DNA of 64,000 nucleotides from CAYTEO01 sp964436825 (GTDB lineage: Bacteria > Krumholzibacteriota > Krumholzibacteriia > LZORAL124-64-63), in NCBI GenBank assembly GCA_964436825.1, contig CAYTEO010000006.1, positions 1-64,000 on the forward strand, written 5' to 3'. Below the pieces are notes generated by a model, which saw only the letters and a program-made list of their open reading frames with translations, searched no databases and was not told the origin of the DNA. Within the stretch, counting starts at the first letter, position 1. Each line of letters starts with the position of its first letter. The position numbers were made by a program, and so were the translations under genes. This document shows positions 44,958 through 53,229 of this stretch, piece by piece.

Positions 44958-45811
44958 GCGACGCCGTGGGGACACCGTCCGCCGGTGCCGTCGTCACGCC
45001 GCGTCAGCTCCCGCTGCCCCGGGCCGCGGGCTGGATCGCCCTGTTCTCGGTACGGGAGATGATCCGCCGCCGGCGCCTGCTGGCAACCGGTCTGGTCGGC
45101 CTGGTCCCCGTCCTGCTGGTGCTGGCGTGGCGCCTGCTCGATGGCGGCCGGACCGTCTCGGCGGAGCTGCTGCTGGCCGACCTGGGCGGGATGCTCTACG
45201 TCCACTTCGGCGTCGTCGTCGCGGCGCTGGCCTTCGGCCTGACCGCCATCGGCGAGACGGTCGACGACGGGACGATCCTCTACTACTGGACCCGGCCGGT
45301 GAGCCGGGCGGCCATCTACACGGGACGGCTGGTCGCGGCGCAGCTGGTGGCGGCCCTGCTGGTCGTCGCCTCCCTGGCCGCCTGTTTCATCGTCTTCACG
45401 GCCGGGAACTGGCAGCTGCTGACCCCGTCGTTCATCGGCCTCTACCTGCGGACCTGCCTGGTCATCGTCCTGGGTGCGTGGGCCTACACGGCCGTGTTCG
45501 TCTGCCTGGGAACGGCCTTGCGCCGGCCGCTGCTGGCGGCCATGCTCTACGGGTTCGTCTGGGAGTCCATCGGCGGCAACACCCCGTTGCGCCTGCAGGA
45601 ACTGACCGTCGCCTTCCACCTGCGCAACCTGATCCGCAACCCCGCCCCGGAGGCGGGCGGGATTCCCAACCTGCTGGAGCGCCTTCGCCAGGCGGTGCTC
45701 CACCAGGAGCCGCCGTCGGCATGGCAGTCGTTGTTGACGCTGGCGGCCATCGTCGCGGTCAGCTACCTCGCCGGTTGCTGGCTGCTGCGGCGGAAGGAGC
45801 TGTTCCGCTGA
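44954..45811 (+). CDS. ABC-2-type permease, second of two
   Basis: 285 aa with about six transmembrane helices. The stretch ETVDDGTILYYWTRPVSRAAIYTGR is characteristic of ABC-2 membrane subunits. It completes an ATPase-permease-ATPase-permease operon, giving a possible heterotetrameric exporter. The last residues are basic (LLRRKELFR). It ends 5 bp before the -35 element of the M16 promoter, so that unit is probably separately transcribed. Confidence 0.82.
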   Translation: MSDAVGTPSAGAVVTPRQLPLPRAAGWIALFSVREMIRRRRLLATGLVGLVPVLLVLAWRLLDGGRTVSAELLLADLGGMLYVHFGVVVAALAFGLTAIGETVDDGTILYYWTRPVSRAAIYTGRLVAAQLVAALLVVASLAACFIVFTAGNWQLLTPSFIGLYLRTCLVIVLGAWAYTAVFVCLGTALRRPLLAAMLYGFVWESIGGNTPLRLQELTVAFHLRNLIRNPAPEAGGIPNLLERLRQAVLHQEPPSAWQSLLTLAAIVAVSYLAGCWLLRRKELFR

Positions 45812-45815
45812 CCCG

Positions 45816-45844
45816 TTGACACGGTCCGGTCGCGTCCCTAGCGT
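45816..45844 (+). promoter_or_regulatory. Promoter TTGACA-N17-TAGCGT
   Basis: A consensus TTGACA (45816-45821) and TAGCGT (45839-45844) are 17 bp apart. It lies 125 bp before the first M16 gene, giving a leader of about 118 nt. Confidence 0.6.
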
Positions 45845-45968
45845 GGGTGGTCCCCGCACGGCACACACCGGACAGAACAAGGAGGGACCCGGCACCCCGC
45901 CGGGCCCGATCGAGACGTCCCGCTCCGGCCCCGCCGCCGGACCACGGGAGCAACGCGATGGAGGCGAG

Positions 45969-47477
45969 ATGCCACGCAGACGCTTGATCCTTCTGTTGCT
46001 GGCGGCGCTGCTGCTGCCGGCCGCGGTCACGACGGCCGCCGAGGGCTACCGCGACCTGGAGAACCAGGTCCGGGAGTTCACCCTGGACAACGGGATCCAT
46101 TTCATGGTGCTCGAGCGCCACGACGTGCCGGTCTTCTCGTTCCGGACCTACGTCAACGTCGGCAGCGTCAACGAGGTGACCGGCATCACGGGGATCGCCC
46201 ACATCCTCGAGCACATGGCCTTCAAGGGAACGCCGGAGATCGGCACCACCGACTACAAGGCGGAGCGGAAGGCCATGGCCGCCGTCGACGAGGCGTTCCT
46301 GGCCCTCAAGGCGGAGCGGAGCAAGGGGGCGCGGGCCGACTCGACCCGCCTGGCCGAGCTGGAGCAGGCCTTCGCGGACGCCAGGGAGAAGGCCCGCCAG
46401 TACGTGGTCAGCAACGAGTTCGGCCAGATCGTCGAGAACAACGGCGGCAACGGCATGAACGCCAGCACCGCCTGCGATGCCACCAACTACTTCTACAACC
46501 TGCCTTCCAACCGGCTGGAGCTGTGGGCCTACCTGGAAGGGTCGCGGATGTCCCACCCCGTCCTGCGCGAGTTCTACACGGAGAAGGACGGACCGGTGAC
46601 CGAGGAACGGCGGATGCGGACCGACAACAACCCCATCGGCCGGCTCATCGAGCAGTTCCAGAACCTGGCCTTCAGCGCCCACCCCTACCACCACTCCACG
46701 ATCGGCTACATGTCCGACATCCAGACGGTCACCCGCCAGGACTGCCTGGACTTCTACCGGAAGTGGTACGTGGGCAACAACATGTCCATCGCGGTCGTCG
46801 GCGACGTCGACTTCGAGACGGTCAAGAAGCTGGCCCGGAAGTACTTCTCCGACATCCCCGGACCGGTCCGCCTCGATCCCATCGAGACGGTCGAGCCCGA
46901 GCAGCTGGGCGAGAAGCGGATGGTCATCGAGGACGAGTCCCAGCCCGTCTACGTCTGCGGCTTCCACAAGGGCGGGGCCCTGGATCCCGACGACGCCGTC
47001 TACGACGCCCTGGCCGACATCCTGGGGCAGGGCCGGACCAGCCGGCTCTACAAGGCGCTGGTCAAGGAGCAGAAGCTCTGCGCCTTCGTCGGGACGTTCA
47101 GCGGCTATCCCGGGACCAAGTACCCGAACCTGATGATGATGTTCGCGGTCCCCAACAGGGACGTCGCCATCGCCGACGTCGAGCAGGCCCTCTTCGCGGA
47201 GATCGAGCGGATCAAGACCGACGGCGTCACCCAGGAGGAGCTGGACGCCGTCAAGCGGCGGGCCCGCGTCAACTTCATCCGGTCGCTCGAGGGCAACCAG
47301 GGACTGGCCGGCCAGCTCGGCTACTACCAGGCCATCTACGGCGACTGGCACGAGATGTTCCGACAGCTCGACAAGATCGACGCCGTCACGGTGGACGACG
47401 TCCAGCGCGTGGCCAACGAGATCTTCACCGCGCAGAACCGGACCGTCGCCTACATCGAGCACAAGAGCGAATCCTGA
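45969..47477 (+). CDS. M16 zinc metallopeptidase, catalytic subunit
   Basis: 502 aa with a signal peptide (about 1-24). The inverted zinc motif HILEH is at 78-82, with a conserved Glu about 75 residues on (near 156, in QIVENNGG). Two M16 lobes follow, with NASTACDATNYFYNLP and VTEERRMRTDNNPIGR as in bacterial periplasmic M16 enzymes. It likely acts in the periplasm on peptides. ATG 45969 is chosen for its GGAGGCGAG SD and because the signal peptide starts there. It pairs with the next gene, an M16 homologue without the zinc motif. Confidence 0.9.
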   Translation: MPRRRLILLLLAALLLPAAVTTAAEGYRDLENQVREFTLDNGIHFMVLERHDVPVFSFRTYVNVGSVNEVTGITGIAHILEHMAFKGTPEIGTTDYKAERKAMAAVDEAFLALKAERSKGARADSTRLAELEQAFADAREKARQYVVSNEFGQIVENNGGNGMNASTACDATNYFYNLPSNRLELWAYLEGSRMSHPVLREFYTEKDGPVTEERRMRTDNNPIGRLIEQFQNLAFSAHPYHHSTIGYMSDIQTVTRQDCLDFYRKWYVGNNMSIAVVGDVDFETVKKLARKYFSDIPGPVRLDPIETVEPEQLGEKRMVIEDESQPVYVCGFHKGGALDPDDAVYDALADILGQGRTSRLYKALVKEQKLCAFVGTFSGYPGTKYPNLMMMFAVPNRDVAIADVEQALFAEIERIKTDGVTQEELDAVKRRARVNFIRSLEGNQGLAGQLGYYQAIYGDWHEMFRQLDKIDAVTVDDVQRVANEIFTAQNRTVAYIEHKSES

Positions 47478-47510
47478 TCGGGGCAACCCGTGCAGCGGAA
47501 AGGAACCGTC

Positions 47511-49646
47511 ATGGACAAGAGAATGCGCAAGGTCGTCCTGCTGCTGACGGCGGCCCTCTGCGTCGCCGCGCTGGCCTCGCCGGCGGCGGCCGGTCGCAAG
47601 AAGCCCTGGGAGAAGTTCAAGTACCCGCCGCTGGGGGAGATCCAGGAACCCGCGTACGTCCGGGTGGAGCTGCCCGACGGCATGGTCCTCTACCTGGCCG
47701 AGGACCACGAGCTGCCGCTGGTGGAGATGTCGGCCACGATCAGGGTGGGCAAGATCTACGAGCCCGCCGACAAGGTCGGCCTGGCCGCCCTGACCGGCGA
47801 GGTGATGCGGACCGGCGGTACCGCCAGGTGGGGCGGTGACGAGATCGACGAGATGGTCGAGTCGATGGGGATGATCATCGAGACGAGCATCGGCGACGCC
47901 ACCGGTCGCGCCTACGTCTCCTCCCTGGCCGAGGACGTCGACCAGGCCCTGGCCGTCCTGGCCGACGTGCTGATGCATCCCCGCTTCGACCAGGAGAAGC
48001 TGGACCTGGCCAAGACCCAGCACAAGACGGCCATCGCCCGGCGCAACGACGAGCCCATGCAGATCGCGCGCCGGGAGTTCCGCCGCCTGATGTACGGTCC
48101 GGACACCCCCCTGGGCCGGATCGAGGAATACGACACGATCAACAGCATCACGCGCGACGACCTGGTCGCCTTCCACGACCGCTACTTCCATCCCGACCGG
48201 ATGTACCTGGTCGTCATCGGCGACTTCGACAGCGCGGCGATGCAGCGGAAGATCGAGGACGCCTTCGCCGGCTGGGAGAAGGCCACCGAGCCGCTGCCGC
48301 CCGATCCCGAGGTCCCCGCGCTGCCGCGGACGGTCAACGTCGCGCCCAAGGAGGGCCTGACCCAGTCCACGATCATCATCGGCGAGAAGGGGATCCGCAA
48401 CGACAGCCCCTATTATGCCGCCCTGCAGGTGGCCAACAGGATCCTGGGTGGCGGTTTCTCGTCGCGGCTGTTCAACGAGGTGCGCAGCAAGCGCGGCCTG
48501 GCCTACTCCACCGGCAGCCGGCCCGGCACCGGGTGGCGTTTCCCCGGCCTCTTCATGGCCTTCGTCGGCACCAAGAGCGAGACGACGGAGCAGGCCATCG
48601 ACGTCGTCCTGGAGCAGATCCAGCGGATGGTCAGCGAGCCGGTCACCCGGGAGGAGCTGGCCCGGGCCAAGGACGGGATCCTCAACAGCGACGTCTTCAA
48701 CTACGACACCAAGCGGGAGATCCTCGATCGCAAGGTCCTGTTCGAGATGTACGGCTATCCGCCGGACTTCCTCAAGCGGTACCGCAAGGCCGTCCAGGAG
48801 ATGACGGCCGAGCAGGTCCTGGAGGCCTGCCGGGCGGTCTGGCACCCGGACCGGATGTCGATCCTGGTGGTCGGCGACCCGGCCGGCTTCGACGGCGACC
48901 TGAGCAAGTTCGGGACGGTCAACACGATCGACATCACGATCCCCGAGCCGCGGTTGACCCTGGACGTCCCGCCGGCCTCCGAGGAGTCCCTGGCCGCCGG
49001 CCAGCGGCTGCTGGACCGGGCGGCGCAGGCCGTCGGCGGCAAGGCCCTGGCCGGCCTGAAGGGCTTCAGCCGCAGCATGAAGCTCGACCTGACCCTGCAG
49101 GGGATGCCGATGACCTTCACGGTCGAGACGATGATCCGCCTGCCGGACCACATGAAACAGATCCAGAAGACGCCGTTCGGCGAGATGTCCCAGGTCCTGG
49201 CCGGCGACAAGGCCTGGGCCAACACCCCGATGGGTCGCAAGGAGATCACCGGCGACGACCTGCAGGGGATGCGCGACTCGATGGCCCAGGAGCTGCTGCT
49301 GCTGCTGAAGGACCACGGCGGGCTGACCTGCCAGGCCCTCGATCCGGTCGAGATGGACGGCAAGACCTACGACCGGGTCTACATCACCGGTCTGGGGGAC
49401 GACTACATCCTGCTGTACCTGGACCCGGAGACCGGTCTGCCGGCCTTGGAGCAGACCAAGGGCCAGAATCCGATGAGCGGGGAACCGGTCGTGCAGAAGA
49501 CCCGCTACGAGGATTGGCGGGCCTTCGACGGCCTGAAGGTCCCGGCCAGCATCACGATCCTGCACGACGACGAGCAGTTCGCCACGGCGACCCTCGAGTC
49601 GTTCAGCCTCAATCCGAGGCTGGCGGACGACACGTTCGCCGAGTGA
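47511..49646 (+). CDS. M16-family non-catalytic subunit fused to LolA-like domain
   Basis: 711 aa with a signal peptide (about 1-24, cleaved near AAA-GR). Residues about 45-475 are a pair of M16 lobes that keep the family's strand pattern, but the HxxEH position reads LAALTGEVMRTGG, so it cannot bind zinc. Residues about 480-705 form a separate beta-rich domain (SMKLDLTLQG, FTVETMIRLPDHMKQI, DDYILLYLDPETGLPA). It resembles LolA/outer-membrane-lipoprotein-sorting-like folds. It probably complements the catalytic M16 protein as in known M16B heterodimers. SD AAAGGAACC before ATG 47511; it ends before a 13-bp perfect terminator. Confidence 0.82.
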   Translation: MDKRMRKVVLLLTAALCVAALASPAAAGRKKPWEKFKYPPLGEIQEPAYVRVELPDGMVLYLAEDHELPLVEMSATIRVGKIYEPADKVGLAALTGEVMRTGGTARWGGDEIDEMVESMGMIIETSIGDATGRAYVSSLAEDVDQALAVLADVLMHPRFDQEKLDLAKTQHKTAIARRNDEPMQIARREFRRLMYGPDTPLGRIEEYDTINSITRDDLVAFHDRYFHPDRMYLVVIGDFDSAAMQRKIEDAFAGWEKATEPLPPDPEVPALPRTVNVAPKEGLTQSTIIIGEKGIRNDSPYYAALQVANRILGGGFSSRLFNEVRSKRGLAYSTGSRPGTGWRFPGLFMAFVGTKSETTEQAIDVVLEQIQRMVSEPVTREELARAKDGILNSDVFNYDTKREILDRKVLFEMYGYPPDFLKRYRKAVQEMTAEQVLEACRAVWHPDRMSILVVGDPAGFDGDLSKFGTVNTIDITIPEPRLTLDVPPASEESLAAGQRLLDRAAQAVGGKALAGLKGFSRSMKLDLTLQGMPMTFTVETMIRLPDHMKQIQKTPFGEMSQVLAGDKAWANTPMGRKEITGDDLQGMRDSMAQELLLLLKDHGGLTCQALDPVEMDGKTYDRVYITGLGDDYILLYLDPETGLPALEQTKGQNPMSGEPVVQKTRYEDWRAFDGLKVPASITILHDDEQFATATLESFSLNPRLADDTFAE

Positions 49647-49668
49647 CCGTTCCGCCGCCAGGCGACGG

Positions 49669-49698
49669 GAGGGACCCCACCGGTCGGTGGGGTCCCTC
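49669..49698 (+). terminator. Perfect 13-bp hairpin after the M16 pair
   Basis: GAGGGACCCCACC (49669-49681) pairs fully with GGTGGGGTCCCTC (49686-49698) around GGTC; the tail is TGCATCG. Confidence 0.65.
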
Positions 49699-50051
49699 TG
49701 CATCGCCATCGTTCCACGGGGTTCCGCCGGAGGAGGTAGAGGCCGCCGCCGGGGTCGCCGGTGTCATCAGGTAGCGCTGATCCCTGCTCGACGCCGAAAC
49801 CGTCACCGCAGGCGGCAGCCTCACCCCTGGATGATAGCACGAAACATGACATGAAATCAACACTGAATCGCATAGATAGTCATCTGTGCGTATTATCTGT
49901 ATATTTGGTTGTGCCCCTGAAAATGTGTCTCCTCCGTTCGCGATCCACGGGGTAGGTTCAGGCGGGCCGGGACTGCAACCAGGAACCCGAGTGTTGCGTA
50001 GGCATTGAAGAGGCGTGACGGTGTCCCGTCCCTGCCGGGAGGTGATCGAGG
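49699..50051. other. Intergenic region with an AT-rich island
   Basis: The 353 bp between the M16 terminator and the small membrane-protein gene contains no convincing ORF. Positions 49831-49930 have 38 G/C of 100 bases by direct count, against roughly 70% around them. On the minus strand a TTGATT-N18-TATCAT promoter-like pair (complement of 49831-49860) points back toward the terminator, but no gene lies there. On the plus strand TATTAT and TATATT hexamers lie near 49891-49906. Confidence 0.55.
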
Positions 50052-50315
50052 ATGGTGGAGATGATCGTCGGTCTGTTGACCCTGATGGTACTGCTGTCGG
50101 TGGGCCTGCTGCTGCTGAAGGTCGTGTTCGCCCTGGCGGTGCTGCCCTTCAAGCTCCTCTTCTTCCTGACCAAGGGGCTGCTGCTGCTGGTCGTGGGGAT
50201 CCCCCTGCTGATCCTGGGCGGGATCGTCCTGACCGCGTCGTTGCCGCTGGTCCTGCTGCTGGTGGCCCTACCGCTCTGCCTGCTGGGCGCGTTCGTCCTG
50301 GCCCTGGTCCATTGA
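50052..50315 (+). CDS. Small hydrophobic membrane protein, 87 aa
   Basis: 87 aa made almost entirely of two or three hydrophobic helices (LLTLMVLLSVGLLLLK; LLFFLTKGLLLLVVGIPLL; a C-terminal LLLVALPLCLLG stretch) joined by short Lys-containing turns. No charged active-site residues are visible. It is preceded by GGAGGTGATC, a nearly full anti-SD match, 4-9 nt before ATG 50052, and by the AT-rich island. Its last 48 bp overlap the 3' end of the convergent glycosyltransferase-39-like gene. Function unknown. Confidence 0.65.
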   Translation: MVEMIVGLLTLMVLLSVGLLLLKVVFALAVLPFKLLFFLTKGLLLLVVGIPLLILGGIVLTASLPLVLLLVALPLCLLGAFVLALVH

Positions 50316-51779
50316 ACCGGTCGCCAGCCTGATCCAGGGAGCCTCCGCCAGGCCCGGCGCCGCCCGCCGCAGCCAGGCCGGCGGCCCGTCGGGCCCCGGC
50401 CACCAGACACCATCCCGGTCCGAGAACCACAGGACGGCCGCCGTGTCGCTCAGCAGCGGACCCGGCGGCGCAGCGGCCGCCCTGCGCACGGCCGCGGGAA
50501 CCAGGGGCGCCAGCCGCGCCGCCTCGCCCCTGGCCCGCGCCCAGCCCGGCAACCGTGTCGGGACGCCGCCGGTCAGTACCAGCCCCAGCCCGATGACGGT
50601 CGCCGGGACGATCCACCGCCGCCCTGTCACCCAGGAGTCGACGGCAACGGTGACACCGCCCCAGAACTCCAGAAGGAGGACCGGCAGCAGGGCGGCCAGG
50701 TAGCGCAGGGTGTGGGAGAAGGGACTGTAGAGGCCGATCAGCAGCAGGACCGATCCCAGCGACAGCAGCGCGCGACGCCGACCCGGCGCGCCGGGCCACA
50801 GCGCCACCAGCAGCAGCCAGAGCCAGGCCGCCGCCCGCAGCCACCGGGCCAGACGCCCCAGGTAGTACCGCGCACCGGCCGCCGTCTTGGCCAGGACGAT
50901 CCGCGGTCGGTGCCGCAGCGTCGCGGCCAGGGACTCGCCGCGGGGGGCGCAGTAGATGGAGTAGCCCGGGGCGGCGGGGGTCTCCTTCAGGTGCTCCGTC
51001 CAGGCCTGGAGCACGAACCAGGGCCGGCCTGTCACCCGGAGGTTGCGTGCGCTCCACGGCAGCAGGACGAGCAGGCAGAGCGCCACCGCCCACCACCGTC
51101 GCCGCGCGTCGCGCCAGGCGCCGCCCACGCCCAGCCAGAGCGGCGGCAGCCAGGCCAGCTCCGAGCGCAGCAGGCTGATCCCGCCCCAGAGCAGCCCGTC
51201 GACGATCCCCCGTCTCCGGGGACCGTCCCCGGTCGTGACGATCCGGCGGGGGCGCGGCGCCGGGAAGGCACGACTCCACAGCAGCAGGAGCAACCACGCG
51301 ACGACGACCTCCACCTGGCACCAGGCCACTCCCATGGCCAGCAGGGGGGAGAGGACCAGGCCGAGCGACCACGGGACGGCGGCCAGGCCCTGGCCGCGCC
51401 GCCGCAGGATCGCCGTCCCGGTCGCTGCCAGCAGCCCCAGCCAGAGCAGCCACCAGCGGCGGGCCCAGCCGACGGCCGCGGCGGGATCGTCGCCGGCCAG
51501 CGCGACCGCCGGTGCCACCGTCAGGGGAACGCCCGGGGGGCGCTCGATCAGCGGCTGGGGGACGGTGGCCGCGAAGGGAAAGGAGAGGGAGACGGGGTAG
51601 ACGACCCCGTTGCGGAAGCCGTCGCCGCGGAGCAGGTGCCTGGCGACCGAAAGGGAGGTGTAGAGGTCGGCGTCGGGGCCCAGGGGCGGCGTGTCGTGTC
51701 GCACCGACCAGAGCGCCGGGACCAGCAGCAGGGCCAGGACGACGGGCAGCAGCAGCGTCGTCCCCGGGCCCCTGCTCAT
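50268..51779 (-). CDS. Glycosyltransferase-39-like membrane protein
   Basis: 503 aa with about ten hydrophobic helices. The N-terminal first periplasmic loop contains PPLGPDADLYTSLSVARHLL, with the DxD-like acidic pair expected for ArnT/PMT-type enzymes that use polyprenyl-phosphate sugars, and further on RPPGVPLTVAPAV. Likely a lipid-linked-sugar transferase in the inner membrane. The family is assigned on topology and that loop. The ATG at 51779 overlaps the pyrE stop (ATGA), so it is the third gene of a pyrF-pyrE operon, an odd partner. Confidence 0.65.
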   Translation of the reverse strand: MSRGPGTTLLLPVVLALLLVPALWSVRHDTPPLGPDADLYTSLSVARHLLRGDGFRNGVVYPVSLSFPFAATVPQPLIERPPGVPLTVAPAVALAGDDPAAAVGWARRWWLLWLGLLAATGTAILRRRGQGLAAVPWSLGLVLSPLLAMGVAWCQVEVVVAWLLLLLWSRAFPAPRPRRIVTTGDGPRRRGIVDGLLWGGISLLRSELAWLPPLWLGVGGAWRDARRRWWAVALCLLVLLPWSARNLRVTGRPWFVLQAWTEHLKETPAAPGYSIYCAPRGESLAATLRHRPRIVLAKTAAGARYYLGRLARWLRAAAWLWLLLVALWPGAPGRRRALLSLGSVLLLIGLYSPFSHTLRYLAALLPVLLLEFWGGVTVAVDSWVTGRRWIVPATVIGLGLVLTGGVPTRLPGWARARGEAARLAPLVPAAVRRAAAAPPGPLLSDTAAVLWFSDRDGVWWPGPDGPPAWLRRAAPGLAEAPWIRLATGSMDQGQDERAQQAER

Positions 51780-52357
51780 GGCGAGACGATCTCCCTGCTG
51801 CCGGGCTTGACCAGGGGCAGTCCCTGGCGGCAGAGGGGACAGTCGGCGGGTTCCCAGCTGACGGCGTCGACACGCAGCAGGCCGGTCAGGGGGGCGGGCA
51901 GGGTCACGTCCGGTGCCGTGCGGTCGACCAGGCAGGCCACGCCCACGACCTCGGCCCCGCCGGCGGCGACGATGCCGGCGACCTCGGCGGTGCTCGTGCC
52001 GCGGGTGACGACGTCCTCGACGATCAGGACCCTCTCGCCCGGCTCCAGGGAGAAGCCGCGACGCAGGGCCATCTCCCCGCCGACGCGTTCGGTGAACAGG
52101 AAGCGCCTCCCGACGGCCCGGGCGACCTCGTGTCCGATCAGGATGGCCCCCAGGGCGGGGGAGACGACGGCGTCGATCTCCTGGACCGCGATCCGCTCCG
52201 CCAGCAGACGCCCCAGTTCGCGCGCCAGCTCCGGGAACTGGAGGACGCGGGCGCACTGGAAGTAGGTGTCGCTGTGGCGACCGCTGCTGAGCAGGAAGTG
52301 GCCCTCCTGCAGCGCTTCCAGCTCGCGGAACAGGGCGAGCAACTCATCTCGGCTCAT
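51776..52357 (-). CDS. pyrE: Orotate phosphoribosyltransferase
   Basis: 193-aa type I phosphoribosyltransferase that makes OMP from orotate and PRPP. HFLLSSGRHSDTYFQ near 20-34 and the PRPP-binding VLIVEDVVTRGTS loop near 109-121 are diagnostic. There is a Cys pair near the C-terminus (CPLCRQG), perhaps a metal site, as in some pyrE proteins. The start codon overlaps the pyrF stop and its stop overlaps the next gene (ATGA both). Confidence 0.94.
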   Translation of the reverse strand: MSRDELLALFRELEALQEGHFLLSSGRHSDTYFQCARVLQFPELARELGRLLAERIAVQEIDAVVSPALGAILIGHEVARAVGRRFLFTERVGGEMALRRGFSLEPGERVLIVEDVVTRGTSTAEVAGIVAAGGAEVVGVACLVDRTAPDVTLPAPLTGLLRVDAVSWEPADCPLCRQGLPLVKPGSREIVSP

Positions 52358-53094
52358 GCCGGCAGCTCCTTGCTGAGCGCCGCGATGGCGGCGCCGGGGT
52401 CGGGTGCCCGGGTGATCGGCCGGCCGACGACCAGGAAGTCGGCGCCGGCGGCCATGGCGGCGGCCGGTGTGGCGATCCGCCGCTGGTCCTCGGCGGCGGC
52501 GCCGCGGGGACGGACACCGGGGGTGACGGACAGGAAGTCGCCGCCCAGCTCCCTGCGCAGGGAGGCGATCTCGGCGGGGGAACAGACGATCCCGTCGCAG
52601 CCGGCGGCCAGGGCGTCGGCGGCCAGGGCGGCGACGGCGGCCGCCGTGTCCCGGTGGCCGGGGCAGATCCGCCCCCAGGCCGCGTCGTCCAGGCTCGTCA
52701 GGACGGTCACCGCCAGCAGGGCGGGAGGCCGTGGCACGGCGCCGGCGGCCTCGACGGCGGCGGCGAGCATCGCCTCTCCGCCGGCGGCGTGGAGGGTCAG
52801 CATGACCACTCCCGGCAGGCGGGCGGCCGCCCGGACGGCGCCGGCGACGGTGTTGGGGATGTCGTGCAGCTTCAGGTCCAGGAAGACGGACTTGCCGGCG
52901 GCGGCCAGCCGCTCGACGACCGCCGGGCCGGCGGCGGTGAACAGCTCCAGGCCGACCTTGACCACGGCGCCAGCGTCGCCGAGACGCTCCGCCAGTTCCA
53001 CGGCCTGCCTCGCGTCGGGGACGTCGAGAGCCGTGATGAGACGCTGCCGGATGGGCAGCGACCTGAGTGCCTGGATCGTGGCCGTGCGGACCAT
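52354..53094 (-). CDS. pyrF: Orotidine-5'-phosphate decarboxylase
   Basis: 246-aa TIM barrel that converts OMP to UMP. The catalytic tetrad region DLKLHD (73-78) and the opening ITALDVPDARQAVELAERL are clear; TPGVRP and VVGRPI near the end bind phosphate. The chosen ATG (53094) has AGAGG upstream; a GTG two codons earlier is equally possible. First gene of pyrF-pyrE-GT39, divergent from serS. Confidence 0.94.
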   Translation of the reverse strand: MVRTATIQALRSLPIRQRLITALDVPDARQAVELAERLGDAGAVVKVGLELFTAAGPAVVERLAAAGKSVFLDLKLHDIPNTVAGAVRAAARLPGVVMLTLHAAGGEAMLAAAVEAAGAVPRPPALLAVTVLTSLDDAAWGRICPGHRDTAAAVAALAADALAAGCDGIVCSPAEIASLRRELGGDFLSVTPGVRPRGAAAEDQRRIATPAAAMAAGADFLVVGRPITRAPDPGAAIAALSKELPA

Positions 53095-53134
53095 CGTCAC
53101 CTGCCTCTCCGCCTGCGTGGGGGGGCGATTTGCC

Positions 53135-53164
53135 TTGTCCGGGCCGTCGCCTTAGTCTATACCC
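53135..53164 (+). promoter_or_regulatory. Candidate promoter for serS
   Basis: TTGTCC (53135-53140) and TATACC (53159-53164) are 18 bp apart, 65 bp upstream of the serS GTG; the pyrF start lies on the other side. Confidence 0.35.
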
Positions 53165-53229
53165 TCTTACCAGTCCGGTGAGCTGCTGACAACGACGATT
53201 CGTCGGGACATCCGGGAAAGGAACCACCC

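Noticed and set aside
45759..49709. A minus-strand open frame of over 1300 codons opposite the M16 pair
   Set aside because: Composition is a shadow of the GC-rich codons of the plus-strand genes, which have zinc motifs and signal peptides.
49505..49873. A minus-strand ORF downstream of the TTGATT-N18-TATCAT pair
   Set aside because: The translation is low-complexity, has no SD and runs through the M16 terminator and 3' end; nothing supports a gene.
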